Assembly (NCBI GenBank): GCA_030039935.1
Contig: JASHUQ010000101.1
Span: 1 to 5,807, forward strand
DNA length: 5,807 nt
Direction: 5' to 3'
DNA from: Microcaldota archaeon
GTDB taxonomy: Archaea > Micrarchaeota > Micrarchaeia > Micrarchaeales > Micrarchaeaceae
The translations under genes and the position numbers were made by a program. Below, piece after piece: positions 4,993 to 5,807 of this stretch. Each line of letters opens with the position of its first letter. The stretch's first letter is position 1. The notes below the pieces were generated by a model, which searched no databases, was not told where the DNA came from, and saw nothing but the letters and a program-made list of their open reading frames with translations.

Positions 4993-5388
4993 ATGATGAA
5001 AGGATTGCAAAGACTGTACTCTGGCGTAAACCTCAAGAAGACGGTATTCCTTTTGACAGTATCAATAATATTGTCAAATCTTGTACTATCTGTGAGCTAC
5101 GCTAATCTAACATCGAGCATAACAACCACAATATGCCAGATATTCAATACAATACACTCTGTCATATTCGTTCTGGGTCTTGCACTCATGGTCGTAGGGG
5201 CTGCCCTATACGCAGCTGGTAATGTGATGCCAAGCGACCAGAAGAGTCAGGTACAAGGCTATGGAATGAGCATGATATTCGGAGGAGTGATTGGAGTGAT
5301 AATAGCATTGGCTGCACCCGCAATACTGTCCATAATAAGCGGGCAGGCGAGCATAGCAGCATCGTGCTCAGGCGCAGGATTGCTCTAA
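4993..5388 (+). CDS. Small secreted/membrane protein, VirB2/TrbC pilin-like layout
   Basis: A protein of 131 residues that I cannot name with certainty. Residues 14-37 form a positively charged then hydrophobic N terminus ending in SYA, a good signal-peptide cleavage site after A37. Two further membrane segments lie at about 55-76 and 92-115, separated by a short polar loop (77-91, NVMPSDQKSQVQGYG). The mature protein would be about 94 residues with two membrane spans, which is the layout of VirB2/TrbC-type pilins. C48 and C125 would both face outside and could form a disulfide. A longer frame from ATG 4933 overlaps cysS and its own TATA box, so 4993 (or the adjacent ATG 4996) is preferred; GTGAT precedes it directly. 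No other secretion gene is visible, so the pilin idea is a layout match only. It could equally be a lineage-specific envelope protein. Confidence 0.75.
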   Translation: MMKGLQRLYSGVNLKKTVFLLTVSIILSNLVLSVSYANLTSSITTTICQIFNTIHSVIFVLGLALMVVGAALYAAGNVMPSDQKSQVQGYGMSMIFGGVIGVIIALAAPAILSIISGQASIAASCSGAGLL

Positions 5389-5406
5389 TCTGAGAATATC
5401 TTTCAA

Positions 5407-5445
5407 GCAAGGCAACAAAACAACCTTATTTATTAGTTGCTTTGC
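5407..5445 (+). terminator. Inverted repeat followed by T-rich stretch, possible terminator
   Basis: GCAAGGCAAC (5407-5416) pairs with GTTGCTTTGC (5436-5445) over ten positions with one G-U pair, loop of 19 bases, followed by ATTATTTTCTTT. It could end the transcript of the small membrane protein. The same stretch contains the candidate TATA box of the next gene, so it may instead be a regulatory inverted repeat. Archaeal termination depends mainly on T-runs, so the hairpin itself is weak evidence. Confidence 0.3.
5425..5435 (+). promoter_or_regulatory. TATA-like box of the last gene
   Basis: CTTATTTATTA lies about 34 bases before ATG 5464, predicting a start near 5456 and a leader of only about eight bases. 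The match is weaker than at cysS. It sits in the loop of the inverted repeat at 5407-5445. Confidence 0.4.
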
Positions 5446-5463
5446 ATTATTTTCTTTGATAGC

Positions 5464-5807
5464 ATGACAAACGTTCTAGTCTATACAAAAGACACATACA
5501 TAAAAAACATAGCTATAGTGCTGCTTTTCTCATTGTCCTTCATAATCGCATTCATAATACCTGTGTTTGCAGCATTTCCCACATACAATGACATCGGCGC
5601 TATATTCGTTAGAACCTCAAGCATATTCCTTAATCTTAATATACTGAATACAGCGGTAATAATAGCTGCAACGCTGTTCTCGCTCCTTTTCCTGAGCTTT
5701 GCGATAGTTGCAATAAACGTGATTGTAAAGCACAGCAGAACCCAAGCAAGGATAAGAAAAGATGTGATAAACGGACTTGAGAAGTACACCTCAAGAGTGT
5801 TCATCAT
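5464..5807 (+). CDS. Membrane protein of unknown function (3' end outside window)
   Basis: The first 114 residues of a protein that runs off the right edge with no stop. It starts MTNVLVYTKDTYIKNIAIV. Membrane segments are clear at about 14-37 and 62-87. They are joined by a 24-residue stretch around FPTYNDIGAIFVRTS and followed by a basic, soluble-looking segment (KHSRTQARIRKD, 89-100). By the positive-inside rule the segment after the second span is probably cytoplasmic. I do not recognise the family; integral membrane proteins of this sort are common and uncharacterised in small archaeal genomes. The ATG at 5464 is chosen because a TATA-like box lies at the right distance and the hydrophobic pattern begins just after it. 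It is 75 bases beyond the previous stop, on the same strand, and may be co-expressed with it. Confidence 0.75.
   Translation, partial: MTNVLVYTKDTYIKNIAIVLLFSLSFIIAFIIPVFAAFPTYNDIGAIFVRTSSIFLNLNILNTAVIIAATLFSLLFLSFAIVAINVIVKHSRTQARIRKDVINGLEKYTSRVFI

Noticed and set aside
3747..5036. Several long minus-strand frames opposite cysS
   Set aside because: cysS has all catalytic and zinc-binding residues on the plus strand. These frames are antisense shadows without recognisable features.
5481..5807. A 108-codon minus-strand frame at the right edge
   Set aside because: The plus strand in the same place has a start with a promoter-like box, two clean membrane segments and a basic cytoplasmic segment. 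The minus frame is its mirror.
1..5807. tRNA, rRNA, CRISPR array or insertion-sequence ends
   Set aside because: No cloverleaf-like segment, no regularly spaced repeats and no transposase or terminal inverted repeat were seen by eye.

Overview
The window looks like a piece of a small archaeal genome, probably a DPANN lineage such as Micrarchaeota or a relative. This is an inference. It rests on archaeal TATA boxes about 25-30 bases before start codons, very short or absent leaders, heavy use of AGA/AGG and ATA codons, an archaeal-looking cysteinyl-tRNA synthetase and small multi-membrane-span proteins typical of such genomes. No ribosomal RNA or other marker is present to prove it.

Left third (1-1783, + strand): a diversity-generating retroelement (DGR). 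The 3' part of a target gene (3-398) carries a variable repeat (VR, 173-266). A near-identical template repeat (TR, 603-699) lies about 340 bases downstream, followed directly by a DGR-type reverse transcriptase (656-1783). TR and VR differ at 12 aligned positions and all 12 are adenines in TR, the signature of adenine-directed mutagenic retrohoming. The RT copies TR RNA into error-prone cDNA that overwrites VR, so the target protein varies at about nine codons. No Avd accessory gene is visible. The space where one often lies (399-602) holds a run of inverted repeats instead. TR carries an in-frame stop codon that reads Trp in VR, and the target continues past VR into a heptad-patterned coiled coil.

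Middle (1810-3355, - strand): a two-gene operon convergent to the RT. The first gene encodes a winged-helix protein with what looks like a degenerate nucleotidyltransferase core. The second, overlapping it by 8 bases, encodes an AbiEii/DUF6036-like nucleotidyltransferase. This matches the layout of AbiE-type toxin-antitoxin or phage-defence pairs. A perfect 20-base palindrome sits at the predicted transcription start and is a good candidate operator for self-repression.

Right part (3489-5807, + strand): cysS with its own promoter, then a small secreted or membrane protein with a VirB2/TrbC pilin-like layout, then the start of another membrane protein that runs off the end. Each has its own TATA-like box, so they need not form one operon. 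The accessory block (DGR plus toxin-antitoxin-like pair) thus abuts housekeeping sequence at the divergent 3356-3488 promoter region.
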